This document shows positions 46,099 to 55,136 of a DNA stretch of 64,000 bases, piece after piece. Numbering within the stretch: the first letter of the stretch is position 1; the number at the start of each line of letters is the position of its first letter. The DNA is from SP197 sp965242595. GTDB lineage: Bacteria; Pseudomonadota; Alphaproteobacteria; SP197. A model generated the notes under the pieces. The model did no database searches. It was not told where the DNA came from and saw only the letters and a program-made list of their open reading frames with translations. Made by a program: the position numbers and the translations under genes. The stretch spans positions 1,178,001-1,242,000 of the forward strand of contig OZ251464.1 of the NCBI GenBank assembly GCA_965242595.1, written 5' to 3'.

Positions 46099-46831
46099 CC
46101 CGCCCCAGCTCGCGCCAACCGCCGGCCTCCAGCGCCTCCAGAGGGCGAAAACGGACCTTGTAGTCCATCTTCGGCGAGCCTTCGATCCAATAGCCCAGAT
46201 AGACATGGCCCAGGCCCAGGGCGCGCGCCCTGGCCACATGCCACAGGATCAGCCAGGTGCCCAGGCTGCGGCGCGCCAGCCCCGGTTCGTAGAAGGTATA
46301 GACGGCGGAAAACCCGTCGCTCAGCCGGTCGGTCAGCGCGGCGGCGACCAGCCGGCCGCTGCCGTCGCGGGCCTCCACCAGCCAGGTGGCCACCGGCGTT
46401 TCTTCCACCATGGCGCGGAAATCGGCGAACGACATCGCCGCCATGGCGCTGCCCGCATGATGCGCCCGCTGATAGCGCGCGAACAGCGCATAGTGTTCGG
46501 GCGTGGCCACCGCCGCCGCAGCGCGGACCTCCAGATCGCCGTTGCGCCGCCAGCTGCGCCGCTGCGAGCGCGACGGGCGGAACCTGGCCACCGGGATGCG
46601 CACGGGAACGCAGGCCCGGCAGCCCGCGCAGACCGGGCGATAGGCAAAGCCATGGCTGCGGCGAAACCCGGCCCCTACCAGCCGGTCGTGAAGGGCGCCG
46701 GCATCCGCCAGCCCCAGCTCGGTGACAACCTTGCTCTCCGCCCGCCCCGGCAGATAGGAGCACGGCTCTTCGCGGGTGCCGAAGAAGAAGACAGGCCCGC
46801 CGCCACTCTCATGTACCCTCGCCACGGCCAA
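46016..46831 (-). CDS. bpt: Leucyl/arginyl-tRNA-protein transferase (Bpt family)
   Basis: 271-residue enzyme that adds Leu (or Arg) from tRNA to the N-terminus of proteins, marking them for the N-end rule protease. Family elements: EEPCSYLPGRAESKVVTEL with the Cys and the loop, CAGCRACVPVRIPV, VYTFYEPGLARRSLGTWLIL and the GYWIEGSPKMDYKVRFRPLEAL segment. The 46831 start codon is TTG; a GTG at 46825 is also possible. The last 28 codons lie antisense to the 3' end of dctM and extend past the usual family end. A run of 11 C residues (G on the coding strand) lies at 46842-46852, 11 nt upstream. Confidence 0.88.
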   Translation of the reverse strand: MAVARVHESGGGPVFFFGTREEPCSYLPGRAESKVVTELGLADAGALHDRLVGAGFRRSHGFAYRPVCAGCRACVPVRIPVARFRPSRSQRRSWRRNGDLEVRAAAAVATPEHYALFARYQRAHHAGSAMAAMSFADFRAMVEETPVATWLVEARDGSGRLVAAALTDRLSDGFSAVYTFYEPGLARRSLGTWLILWHVARARALGLGHVYLGYWIEGSPKMDYKVRFRPLEALEAGGWRELGRVSFPAAGLAERSRSPGPATSGPAPPSG

Positions 46832-46933
46832 TCTATAACCACCCCCCCCCCCTCATCCACCATGCGCTTTGGCGCCTTCCGGGTGTGAATGACAACGGAA
46901 CGAGACACAAACATAGGGTGTAGGAGGGATGAA

Positions 46934-49900
46934 TCATGAGAGGTCAGGCTGCGGCGCCGTCGTCTCGCCATCCGACATCTCTTCGTCTGCCCCAGCCTCA
47001 ACGGCCTTGCGAGACTTTCGATCCTCTTCAAGAAGTCGCTCGAGTTGGTCGTGGATCCTTTTGGCAGTAGCATCGGGGTTCCGAAACCAGTCGGTCGACC
47101 AGACCCGAAGAATCGTCCAGCCAAGCTCCTCCAGCACAGCTTGGCGGAGCTTGTCGCGATCACGTGCCGTCGCTGAGGAATGATACCGAGCTCCATCGCA
47201 CTCAATGCCCGCAAGATAGTTCCCAGCAGCGTCAGGATGGATGACTCCAAGATCCACGCGAAAACCGGATACCCCGATCTGGGTGCGGATTTCCCATCCC
47301 TTTGCGCGAAACGCCTCAGCCACCGCTTCCTCGAAAGGGCTCTCCGCGGGACCGAGGGAACCTTCATCACGAGAAAACAGTGCGATGGCCCCTCGCTCTG
47401 CGTAGTCAAGAAAGCTCTTGAGGTGTTTTACCCCGTCGGCCCGTGTGCGTCCGAGATCGACCTGTTCAGCCTGGATCGAAGAAAAGACATGAAGCTCGCG
47501 GCGTGCTCGGGTGATAGCGACATTGAGGCGTCTCTCCCCTCCTGTATCGTTGATTGGGCCGAAGTTCATCGTAAGTTTACCGGCACGATCAGGTCCAAAG
47601 GTGATTGAGAATAATATCACATCGCGCTCATCTCCTTGGATGTTTTCGAGATTTTTCACAATGACTGGTTCCTCGCGCTCATCTGAAAAAAACCATTCCA
47701 GGCGAGGATCTTTTCGACAAATCTGGTCGAGAAAATCCTGGACCAGAGACTGCTGTTGAATATTGAAGGTAATGACACCAAGGCTATGGCGATCACTTTC
47801 AGGGACCGCAAGCCAATCCGTGAGGCGCTGCCTCACTACTTCAGATATTGCCTTCGCCTCCTTCTCATTCACGCGAGCCTGCCCCCGCGCGTACACTCCG
47901 TCGACTTTGTGGAATTTGACCGCTTTGGAACCGGTAGAAGGTGCCGGGAAAGTAACAAGCCTGTCATTGTAGTAAAAGTGGTTGGAGAAGGCGATGAGAG
48001 CCTCGTCGCGACTCCGGTAGTGCCATTCGAGGCGTCGCTGGCGAACTCCTGCGGTCAAGACTTCTTCCAGGATTGATGGTAAGTCGCGTTCAAACTCCAG
48101 AAAATCTTCATCTTCGTCATCGGCACGTCCAAAGAAATACGTCGGTGGAAGTTGCATAGGATCACCTACAACGATTGTCTGACGAGCTCGTGCAATGGCG
48201 CCGATTGCATCCCAGGTCGTGATTTGAGAGGCCTCGTCAAAAATGACAAGGTCGAAGGTCGTGTGATCTGCTGGGAGATACTGGGCTACAGACAGAGGAG
48301 ACATCAACACACACGGCGCAAGTTTTCCGAATGTCTTTGGAAGATTTGTCAGAAGTTGACGAATCGGCATGGAGGGGCGTTTGAGTCCAAGTTGGTGTCG
48401 GAGAATTCCGGGTTCAGATCTCCTTGTCACAACGTCTTTCGCCGGGAGCCCGTGGTCAATACGTCGCATCACCTCAGCAGGCGCAAGCTCCGCCGCGATA
48501 CCATCGAGTTTGCGGAAGTTCTCAACAACGTTTCTATGCTTCCAATGGATGAAGCGTCGAAGCTCGTCGCTTGCATCCATTGCAAGAGGTAGCCACCAAG
48601 CTGCATAAGACTGTTCGAATGCCTCTTCCGCCGACCCTTCGATTAACCCAGACTCAAGTGCCTCAAGTAGTGGACCTAGCCCACGTTGTTTCGCACGATT
48701 GGATTTTTCTACCCACTGGGCCCAGTCAACAAGGTGTGCGCGCTCGGTCACAATGGTAGACAGAGCTACCTCAATCTCCGTAACGCTCAATCCATTAGGA
48801 ATCACACCACCCTTTTGTGCAAAAGCATGAATTCCTTCACGGATTTCTTCTTCTGCAGAGAGATACGCTTTGAGAACATCGAGAAGAGCCCCGGGGGAAG
48901 CTGAACCAAGGGTGTCCATAGCCGACTCAAAGCGAATCGAATTTTCTGCTTCTGAACGTAGATTGGATACAGCTTTCCGAAATGTGATAGCCTGTCGCAC
49001 GACTTCCGTCGATTGTGTCACATCCGTTCCATCAAGAGTTTTAGCAACCTGTTCAATGGGGTTTTCGTGGATAGCACGATCTCGCTCCTGCACCACGAAA
49101 AGTGCTTTCAAGTCCACGCTAGGATCGGCTAAACCGCTGTCAGCGTAGGTTTGTAGAAGTTTCCGAACCTTCTTCTGTGCAAAAATGGAAATGGGCCAGA
49201 ATTTCGCCTGAGCTTCGCGCCAACTTACGTCCAACTGCTCAAGAGCCATTCTTCGCACCGTATCAAGCGAATAGGTAGCCATTGTGCTGGACACCGCGGT
49301 GTCGCGTTCTCTAACATCTTTCGAAAATGCTTCAGCCAGCAGTGAGAGTTGCTCGGCAGGCAAATTGGGCACAGATGAGAAATCGAGTGCAGAGCTTTCT
49401 GTACGGGATGCGAGAGCCATGAGGCGTGTGCGACGCCCGCTCTCAAGGTTCGGATTTGAACAAAGGCCGAGCCCGCGGGCGAGTGCGTGTTCCGCCTGCC
49501 TCAAACGGGTAAGTGTCGCGCGGAGGGTCTCCACAACCTCAAGGAGTTCAGTTTCCCACTTGTGGGACCAATGCTCGCCGCGAACAAAAGAAAGGGCAGG
49601 TCTGTCCTTGACTACGTCATGCGTCTGCGCAAGTTCGACGGCAAGTGACACCAAGTTTCGGTAACTCTCCACATCATGTGCGTCCTTGGAGGTGAAAGAG
49701 AGTTCGAAGAGTGCCTTGCCGCGAGCGATACGAGTCACTGCTTCAAAGACGCTGAACCCTTGAGTTCCCTTGGCGTGGAGAGCCTGAACATAGGCATTCA
49801 AACGATCTCGTGACAGCTTCAAATCTTCAGTGACTCGGATCCACTTCTTTTCGTCTGTATCGGGGGAACGATCCCATCCGCGACCGAGTTGTGCAAGAAC

Positions 49901-52192
49901 CGATTTACGGTCGGTTTTGTTTGAGTGAAGTTCGAGTACTGCATCACCAAGGCCGGTTTTTGCCAAGCGGCGATGCACAACATCGAGCGCCGCCGCTTTC
50001 TCGGCAACGAAAAGCACAGTCATACCCTCACCCAGGCACTGGGCAATGATATTGGTGATGGTCTGGCTCTTTCCGGTTCCCGGCGGTCCGATGAGGACGA
50101 AGTCACGGCCCTCCGAAGCTGCAACGACTGCGGCAAGCTGTGAACTGTCCACCGACAACGGGGTAAGGAGGTCCCGTGGGGTGCGACGTTGATCAATCTC
50201 TTCTGGGGCGATATCGATGCCCGATTCAGATCTTTCGTGTGAGTATTCAGTCTCGCCGATAAGATATTTCACCAAACGATTCTTGCGAAGCTCCCTTTCG
50301 CGATCAACAAGATCTTTCCACATCAAATATTTTGCAAAAGAAAACGTCGAAAGTGCCAATTCCTCAACCACTTCGAAGCCTGTGATGTTGCGCACCTTGC
50401 GACGTATAGTGTCGAAAACAAGCGGAAGATCAATGCCACTCTCGTCGCGTGGTAACTCACCCTCAAGTTCCGGGATTCGAAGATCAAAGTCTCGCTTCAG
50501 GAACTCCAATAGAGTGAGATTAAATCGGACGTCGTCTTCGTGGTGCGCGATTCGAAAGGGAGATTGGGCGGAACGGCGTTCGAGTTTGGTTGGCACCAGG
50601 ATTAAAGGCGCATGATAAAGGCGCGTATCGCCTTCCGTCCTCTTCCAGCGCAGGAATCCTGCAGCGAGGAAGAGTGTGTTCGTGCCACCTTCCTGCATGT
50701 CGCTCTTTGCGCGGCGGTAGAGGGTTAGCAGGCGGCTATTCATCTCTTTGCTAGTGAGTGGAACGACGAGTTGACGACACTCGAAGGCATCACGAATTAC
50801 ATCTTCCTCTATTCGTTGCGCTTCTTGAGGGGAGACGGTACGGTTGCCAATAGGATCCTCGTCGTTGAGCGAAAGTGTGCGGAACTTCTTTCCGGCAGCG
50901 AGAGCGTCTTCGAGAGTGCCAACATCGGGGCAGCGCAGAGGCAGGGTCTGCTTACTTTCACGGTAGTTGAGAAGTCGATTACGAAGCGAGAGGTCAAGAA
51001 GCTTGCGCTGCCAGCGTTTGATTCGATCCTGGGGCGTGTCTGGTTCCTCTTCTCCAATCTCGCTCGGAAGAAGGCCGAAATCGGGTAATGGTGGAAGGGC
51101 GGCGGGTTTCACGTCGTCCGATGAGCTGGAATCGGGCGAATCCGGTGCTCTGTGGCTCGCGAGCGGGCGAATCCGCGCCGAACGGGAGCGCGAGATATCA
51201 ACTGCGATCACGAACTCCGGGTCGCGGTCCTCCGAGAAACGACGTCGGCCCTCGTCGACTGCTTGATCAAAACGAATCGAAGGTCGGCTGGTCAAGAGGG
51301 TAGTTTCGATTGGCACGAACTCCCGGGCTTGCACAGCCTTGCGGATGGCGACCACATCGGGCTCCGTCACATGGCCGAAATCTCGTTTGCAAACCCAGAC
51401 GCCGACCCAGGCATGACCTTGAGAGAACAGGACGACCGAATTGAGACCGGCAGCCTCGAAGGCTGCGGCAAGGAAAAGGGAAGAATCGAGGCAAGTCGCA
51501 AGACCCTCCCTTGTCATCCGGCCAGGGCTCCGAATTTTTTGACCCTCCCGTTCGAACGAGGTGGGTGGTTCGGCATATGTGAGTCCCAAGCCAGTGGTGG
51601 CCGACCAGATGGCGGCGGCAAGAAGATATGCACGCCTTGGGTCTCCAGACTGATAGCCGTTCATTGAACCGTCCCGGCCCGCGGCTTCCAGAATCCGCGC
51701 CGCGTCTTTCACCACATCTGCAATAGCCGAATCGTTCGGAGAGACGAACGCCGCAAGAATCTGGGCCATGTCGCCCACTCCACCCCACTCGTCGCGCGCA
51801 AGAAGGTCGATCTGGCACTTCTCCTTGAGTGTTGGAATGTCCTTTGCCTCTAAGCTGAACTCGAGTTCTCCAACCTCCGCTTCGTCGAGGCCTGCCAAGT
51901 GTTCGATATCGAGGGACGTGGTCATGTCGCGGACCGCGAACTCCTCCCCACTCCCGATCCGATCGACGTTCCATATCTTCTCTCGGATGACGGGCGGTGC
52001 GGAACGGAGCGTGATCCGCACATCCGTGAGGGCCTCAGCAGTAAGGTTGTTAATCGCGAGCCGCTCGATGATCGTGACGCCGTTCTGGGCGGAGGCAAAG
52101 TTGACCCTCCGCAAAACTTGATGCTGGAGAGATACGACGCCGGATTCCTTCTGCCCGCCGTGAACATCGATGTTGTTGTTATCGTTTGACAA
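46934..52192 (-). CDS. Large transglutaminase/DUF4011/SF1 helicase-nuclease protein, candidate defence gene
   Basis: 1752 residues from a TTG start at 52192 (MSNDNNNIDVHGGQ), chosen because GGAGGAG lies 8 nt upstream; a start at 52285 would add 31 residues. Domains: transglutaminase-like fold with Cys234 in ATCLDSS and His260 in GHAWVGVW; DUF4011 start (about 395) at IKRWQRKLLDLSLRNRLLNY; Walker A GPPGTGKSQT (about 705); Walker B IFDEASQ (about 1315); GDPMQLPPTYF; helicase end motif NVAITRARRELHVF; and a C-terminal restriction-endonuclease-like (MTES_1575/Vsr-type) domain with GIECDGARYH and a following LEELGWTILRVWS. Base composition is much lower in GC than the flanks, a sign of transfer. 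No partner gene lies beside it. The architecture resembles large helicase-nuclease proteins found in bacterial defence islands; an anti-phage role is inference. Confidence 0.88.
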   Translation of the reverse strand: MSNDNNNIDVHGGQKESGVVSLQHQVLRRVNFASAQNGVTIIERLAINNLTAEALTDVRITLRSAPPVIREKIWNVDRIGSGEEFAVRDMTTSLDIEHLAGLDEAEVGELEFSLEAKDIPTLKEKCQIDLLARDEWGGVGDMAQILAAFVSPNDSAIADVVKDAARILEAAGRDGSMNGYQSGDPRRAYLLAAAIWSATTGLGLTYAEPPTSFEREGQKIRSPGRMTREGLATCLDSSLFLAAAFEAAGLNSVVLFSQGHAWVGVWVCKRDFGHVTEPDVVAIRKAVQAREFVPIETTLLTSRPSIRFDQAVDEGRRRFSEDRDPEFVIAVDISRSRSARIRPLASHRAPDSPDSSSSDDVKPAALPPLPDFGLLPSEIGEEEPDTPQDRIKRWQRKLLDLSLRNRLLNYRESKQTLPLRCPDVGTLEDALAAGKKFRTLSLNDEDPIGNRTVSPQEAQRIEEDVIRDAFECRQLVVPLTSKEMNSRLLTLYRRAKSDMQEGGTNTLFLAAGFLRWKRTEGDTRLYHAPLILVPTKLERRSAQSPFRIAHHEDDVRFNLTLLEFLKRDFDLRIPELEGELPRDESGIDLPLVFDTIRRKVRNITGFEVVEELALSTFSFAKYLMWKDLVDRERELRKNRLVKYLIGETEYSHERSESGIDIAPEEIDQRRTPRDLLTPLSVDSSQLAAVVAASEGRDFVLIGPPGTGKSQTITNIIAQCLGEGMTVLFVAEKAAALDVVHRRLAKTGLGDAVLELHSNKTDRKSVLAQLGRGWDRSPDTDEKKWIRVTEDLKLSRDRLNAYVQALHAKGTQGFSVFEAVTRIARGKALFELSFTSKDAHDVESYRNLVSLAVELAQTHDVVKDRPALSFVRGEHWSHKWETELLEVVETLRATLTRLRQAEHALARGLGLCSNPNLESGRRTRLMALASRTESSALDFSSVPNLPAEQLSLLAEAFSKDVRERDTAVSSTMATYSLDTVRRMALEQLDVSWREAQAKFWPISIFAQKKVRKLLQTYADSGLADPSVDLKALFVVQERDRAIHENPIEQVAKTLDGTDVTQSTEVVRQAITFRKAVSNLRSEAENSIRFESAMDTLGSASPGALLDVLKAYLSAEEEIREGIHAFAQKGGVIPNGLSVTEIEVALSTIVTERAHLVDWAQWVEKSNRAKQRGLGPLLEALESGLIEGSAEEAFEQSYAAWWLPLAMDASDELRRFIHWKHRNVVENFRKLDGIAAELAPAEVMRRIDHGLPAKDVVTRRSEPGILRHQLGLKRPSMPIRQLLTNLPKTFGKLAPCVLMSPLSVAQYLPADHTTFDLVIFDEASQITTWDAIGAIARARQTIVVGDPMQLPPTYFFGRADDEDEDFLEFERDLPSILEEVLTAGVRQRRLEWHYRSRDEALIAFSNHFYYNDRLVTFPAPSTGSKAVKFHKVDGVYARGQARVNEKEAKAISEVVRQRLTDWLAVPESDRHSLGVITFNIQQQSLVQDFLDQICRKDPRLEWFFSDEREEPVIVKNLENIQGDERDVILFSITFGPDRAGKLTMNFGPINDTGGERRLNVAITRARRELHVFSSIQAEQVDLGRTRADGVKHLKSFLDYAERGAIALFSRDEGSLGPAESPFEEAVAEAFRAKGWEIRTQIGVSGFRVDLGVIHPDAAGNYLAGIECDGARYHSSATARDRDKLRQAVLEELGWTILRVWSTDWFRNPDATAKRIHDQLERLLEEDRKSRKAVEAGADEEMSDGETTAPQPDLS

Positions 52193-52617
52193 TTTCTTCT
52201 CTCCTCCAGGCTTCCCCTTCGGGGGATCCCGGCTGCTCGACACCCCGAATGCGCCCCGCGAATCTTCTAAGGCCGAACGCAGCAATTTTCAAGTCAGCCC
52301 TGGAGAGCGATCTGGGCGGTCAGTCGGGCCGATGCCGGCTATCCACAGCACATGGGAGGAGGTCTCCAAGGGCAAGCATCACCGCCCCTCTATGAATTCG
52401 GTGAAACCGCGACGCTCGACGGAGGGCTGGTGGTGATCGGCTCCAGAAAGGTGGATGCTGGGTTGGTGGCTCATGCGGGTGCTTTGCAGGCAGGCGGCAG
52501 GCTGGTCCTGATTTGTCCCGCCGCCCGTCACGAGCTTCCCCGCGCCCACCTACCGCGCCGTTGCCGCCCCGTCCGGCCTCTGCTATCGCTCGTCCCGGCA
52601 GCGGCAGCGGGGGCGCC
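52193..52617. other. 425-bp stretch without a gene: right edge of the low-GC island
   Basis: Holds the minus-strand promoter of the helicase gene and the upstream region of the double-cupin gene. GC content rises from the island value to the genome value across it. Open frames in both directions (for example 52352-52645 plus) lack family similarity or a good start. No inverted or direct repeat matching the other edge near 46870 was found. Confidence 0.6.
52264..52292 (-). promoter_or_regulatory. Candidate sigma-70 promoter of the helicase-nuclease gene
   Basis: On the minus strand TTGAAA (52287-52292), a 17-nt spacer and TAGAAG (52264-52269) lie about 70 nt before the TTG start. Five of six and four of six bases match the consensus. 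Confidence 0.35.
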
Positions 52618-53442
52618 ATGTTCGCAAGGACGCTGGCAGGCTTGAGGGCGGCGGGCGAAGAGAAGGTCGTCGCCCACGGCAAGGCGCGGGTGGTGCGCCT
52701 GGTGACGCGCCGCGACGGCATGGGCTTTTCCATGTCGGATGTGCGCGTCGCTGCCGGCGTGGTGAGCGAGCTTTGGTATAAACACCATTGGGAAGCCAAC
52801 TACATCGTCGCCGGCACCCTGGGCGTGGAGGAGGTGAACGGCGGGCGTTCCTGGACCCTGGGGCCGGGCGGCCTCTATTGCGTCGGGCCTCGCGACCGCC
52901 ACCGCCTGCGCGCGGTGAGCGATGTGCAGGCCGTCAGCATCTTCAATCCGCCGCTGACCGGCGACGAAAACCACGACAACGACGGCGCCTATCCGCCCGG
53001 CGGCGATGTTCCGGAGGGCCAGCCAGCGATGTTCGTGCGCACGCTTGCCGAGCTGCGCGCCGCCGGGCGGGAGATGACGGTGGCCGATGGCAGCGCCCGC
53101 AGCCTGCGCATGGCGCTGAAGGCCGACGGGCTGGGTTTCTCGGTCAGCGATGTCCGGCTGGCGGCCGGCAGCCGCAACAGGCTTTGGTATAAGAACCATT
53201 GGGAGGCCAACTATGTCCTGGCGGGCAAGGGCGCCGTCACCGCCCTGGCAACGGGCCAGGAATGGGCCCTGGCGCCCGGCATGCTCTATTGCGTCGGCCC
53301 CAGCGACCGCCACGCCATGCACGCCCACAGCGATCTGCACCTGGTCTCCATCTTCTGCCCGGCGCTGATGGGCCACGAACAGCACGACGCCGAAGGCAGC
53401 CTGGCCGCCAGCGGCCCCGTGCCGCCCGGCCCTTCCGCCTGA
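52618..53442 (+). CDS. Fused double ectoine-synthase-like cupin protein
   Basis: 274 residues built from two colinear repeats of 137 residues. Each begins M-F-x-R-T-L-A-x-L-R-A-A-G and matches EctC, the cupin that cyclises N-gamma-acetyl-diaminobutyrate to ectoine. The iron ligands known from EctC (Glu, Tyr, His) fit Glu59, Tyr87, His95 in the first half (WYKHHWEANY, LYCVG, DRH) and Glu196, Tyr224, His232 in the second (WYKNHWEANY). NPPLTGDENHDNDGAYP follows EctC in half one. EctC is normally a single 130-residue domain, so this is a fusion of two. No ectA or ectB lies nearby. Function could be ectoine/hydroxyectoine formation or an unrelated cyclase. Confidence 0.82.
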   Translation: MFARTLAGLRAAGEEKVVAHGKARVVRLVTRRDGMGFSMSDVRVAAGVVSELWYKHHWEANYIVAGTLGVEEVNGGRSWTLGPGGLYCVGPRDRHRLRAVSDVQAVSIFNPPLTGDENHDNDGAYPPGGDVPEGQPAMFVRTLAELRAAGREMTVADGSARSLRMALKADGLGFSVSDVRLAAGSRNRLWYKNHWEANYVLAGKGAVTALATGQEWALAPGMLYCVGPSDRHAMHAHSDLHLVSIFCPALMGHEQHDAEGSLAASGPVPPGPSA

Positions 53443-53452
53443 CCGGCGGGCG

Positions 53453-54025
53453 TCAGTTGGGCCGCCCGCTGTCGTCGGCGGCGGTGGAAAGCAGGGCCGG
53501 GTCGATGCCGATCCGGGTCAGCGCCTTGTGCCATTTGCCGCCCAGGTCGCGGTCGAACAGCAGTTCGGGGTCGGCCTCGCAGGTCAGCCAGCCATTGGCC
53601 TGGAGTTCCGCATCCAGCTGGCCGGGCGCCCAGCCGGCATAGCCCAGGGCCAGGATGCTGCTCTGCGGTCCGCTGCCCGCCGCCATGGCGCGCAGCACCT
53701 CGACGGTGGCGGTCAGCGCGATGCCGCCGGCGATGCGCAGGCTGCCATCGTTCATATAGTCGTCGGAATGCAGCACAAAGCCGCGCCCGGTCTCCACCGG
53801 CCCGCCGAAATGCAGCCGGATGGTGCCGCCGCCGCGCTCTTCGATCCCCATCTGCTCCAGCAGGTCGGCGAAGGAAAGCTCGTCCAGCGGCTTGTTCACC
53901 ACCAGGCCCATGGCGCCCTCCGTGCTGTGGGCGCAAACATAGATCACGCTGCGCTCGAAACGGGGATCGCCCATGGTCGGCATGGCGACCAGGAAACGGC
54001 CTTCCAGATAGCGGTCGTCGGCCAT
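53453..54025 (-). CDS. yqgE: YqgE/AlgH family protein
   Basis: 190-residue member of the UPF0301 (YqgE/AlgH) family. Starts YLEGRFLVAMPTMGDPRFERSVIYVCAHS and contains GLVVNKPLDELSFADLL, the family hallmarks. Role unknown. Convergent with the cupin gene (10 nt between stops). Divergent from the peroxiredoxin gene, often its neighbour in alphaproteobacteria. Confidence 0.93.
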   Translation of the reverse strand: MADDRYLEGRFLVAMPTMGDPRFERSVIYVCAHSTEGAMGLVVNKPLDELSFADLLEQMGIEERGGGTIRLHFGGPVETGRGFVLHSDDYMNDGSLRIAGGIALTATVEVLRAMAAGSGPQSSILALGYAGWAPGQLDAELQANGWLTCEADPELLFDRDLGGKWHKALTRIGIDPALLSTAADDSGRPN

Positions 54026-54180
54026 GGCGTCGGCTCCCCCGTCGTTCGTGGCCCATGGTCGGGATAATCGCTGCCACTGGCAAGGGCGGGCGCCGCCTCT
54101 GGCGCGGCCTGGCGCTCGCCACGCGGCTTGAGCACGGCGGGAAAGCGGGCCATACCGGGCCAGACATCCGGGAGGAAACC

Positions 54181-54663
54181 ATGACCATTCAGGTTGGCGA
54201 CAGCATGCCCAAGGGCACCTTGCACCGCATGGGCGAAGGCGGGCCGAAGGCCATCGCCACCGACGAGCTCTTCGCGGGCAAAAAGGTGGTGCTGTTCTCG
54301 GTGCCGGGCGCCTTCACGCCCACCTGTTCCCAGCGCCATCTGCCGGGCTTCGTCCACCATGCCGATGCCCTGAAGGCCAAAGGCATCGACACCATCGCCT
54401 GCATGGCCGTGAACGATGCCTTCGTGATGGGCGCCTGGGGCGAGGATCAGAATGTCGGCGACAAGGTGCTGATGCTGGCCGACGGCTCGGCCAGCTATGC
54501 CAGGGCGCTGGGGCTGGAGCTGGACCTGACCGCCGTCGCCTTCGGTGTGCGCGGCAAGCGGTTTTCGCTGCTGGTGGAGGATGGCGTGGTCCGCAGCGTC
54601 AACATCGACGAGGAGGGCCTGGCGAGCAGCAGCGCCGAGGCCATGCTGGAACAGCTGGGCTGA
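54181..54663 (+). CDS. Peroxiredoxin (Prx5/AhpE-type)
   Basis: 160-residue thiol peroxidase that reduces hydrogen peroxide and organic peroxides. The peroxidatic Cys is in VPGAFTPTCSQRHLPGF. No clear resolving Cys is found at the usual Prx5 place (a further Cys lies in TIACMAV), so a thiol partner such as glutaredoxin is likely. The ATG at 54181 begins MTIQVGDSMPKGTLHRM; the frame upstream to 54055 is not family-like. Confidence 0.94.
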   Translation: MTIQVGDSMPKGTLHRMGEGGPKAIATDELFAGKKVVLFSVPGAFTPTCSQRHLPGFVHHADALKAKGIDTIACMAVNDAFVMGAWGEDQNVGDKVLMLADGSASYARALGLELDLTAVAFGVRGKRFSLLVEDGVVRSVNIDEEGLASSSAEAMLEQLG

Positions 54664-54677
54664 AGCGGCGGGGGCCT

Positions 54678-55136
54678 TCAGCGGGGCAGAAAGGGCGCCA
54701 TTCCCCGCCGGGCCAGGGCGTCGGCGCGTTCGTTGCCGGGATCGCCGCTATGGCCCTTCACCCACCGCCAGTCGATGCGATGGGGCGCGGCCGCCTCGGC
54801 CAGCCGCCGCCACAGATCGGCGTTCTTGACCGGCGCGCGGGCCGATGTGCGCCAGCCATTGGCCTGCCAGCGGGGCAGCCAGGCGGTGATGCCCTGGCGC
54901 AGATAGGTGCTGTCGGTGTGCAGCACCACGGCGCTGGCGCGCTTCAGCGCCCCCAGGGCGCGGATGGCCGCCTCCAGCTCCATGCGGTTGTTGGTGGTCT
55001 CTGCCATGCCGCCGCAGAGCTCCCGCTCCCGTTCGTGCCACAGCAGCAGCGCGCCCCAGCCGCCGGGGCCGGGATTGCCGGCGCAGGCGCCGTCGGTATA
55101 GACGACGATGGGCCGGTCGCCGCCGGTCCTAGCCAT
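54678..55136 (-). CDS. rnhA: Ribonuclease HI
   Basis: 152-residue RNase H that cleaves RNA in RNA-DNA hybrids. The acidic catalytic residues are in VYTDGACAGNPGPGGW, NRMELEAAI, LHTDSTYL and NERADALA. A His in the KGHSGDPGNERAD loop is present. The start at 55136 (MARTGGDRPIVVYTDG) overlaps the thrB end by 8 nt. Last of ispH-thrB-rnhA. Confidence 0.95.
   Translation of the reverse strand: MARTGGDRPIVVYTDGACAGNPGPGGWGALLLWHERERELCGGMAETTNNRMELEAAIRALGALKRASAVVLHTDSTYLRQGITAWLPRWQANGWRTSARAPVKNADLWRRLAEAAAPHRIDWRWVKGHSGDPGNERADALARRGMAPFLPR

Noticed and set aside
46870..52320. Integrative element around the helicase gene
   Set aside because: No integrase, transposase, tRNA target or matching direct repeats were seen at the edges; only composition points to transfer.
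52618..53442. Ectoine biosynthesis operon
   Set aside because: Neither ectA nor ectB is near; the flanking genes are the helicase and yqgE.
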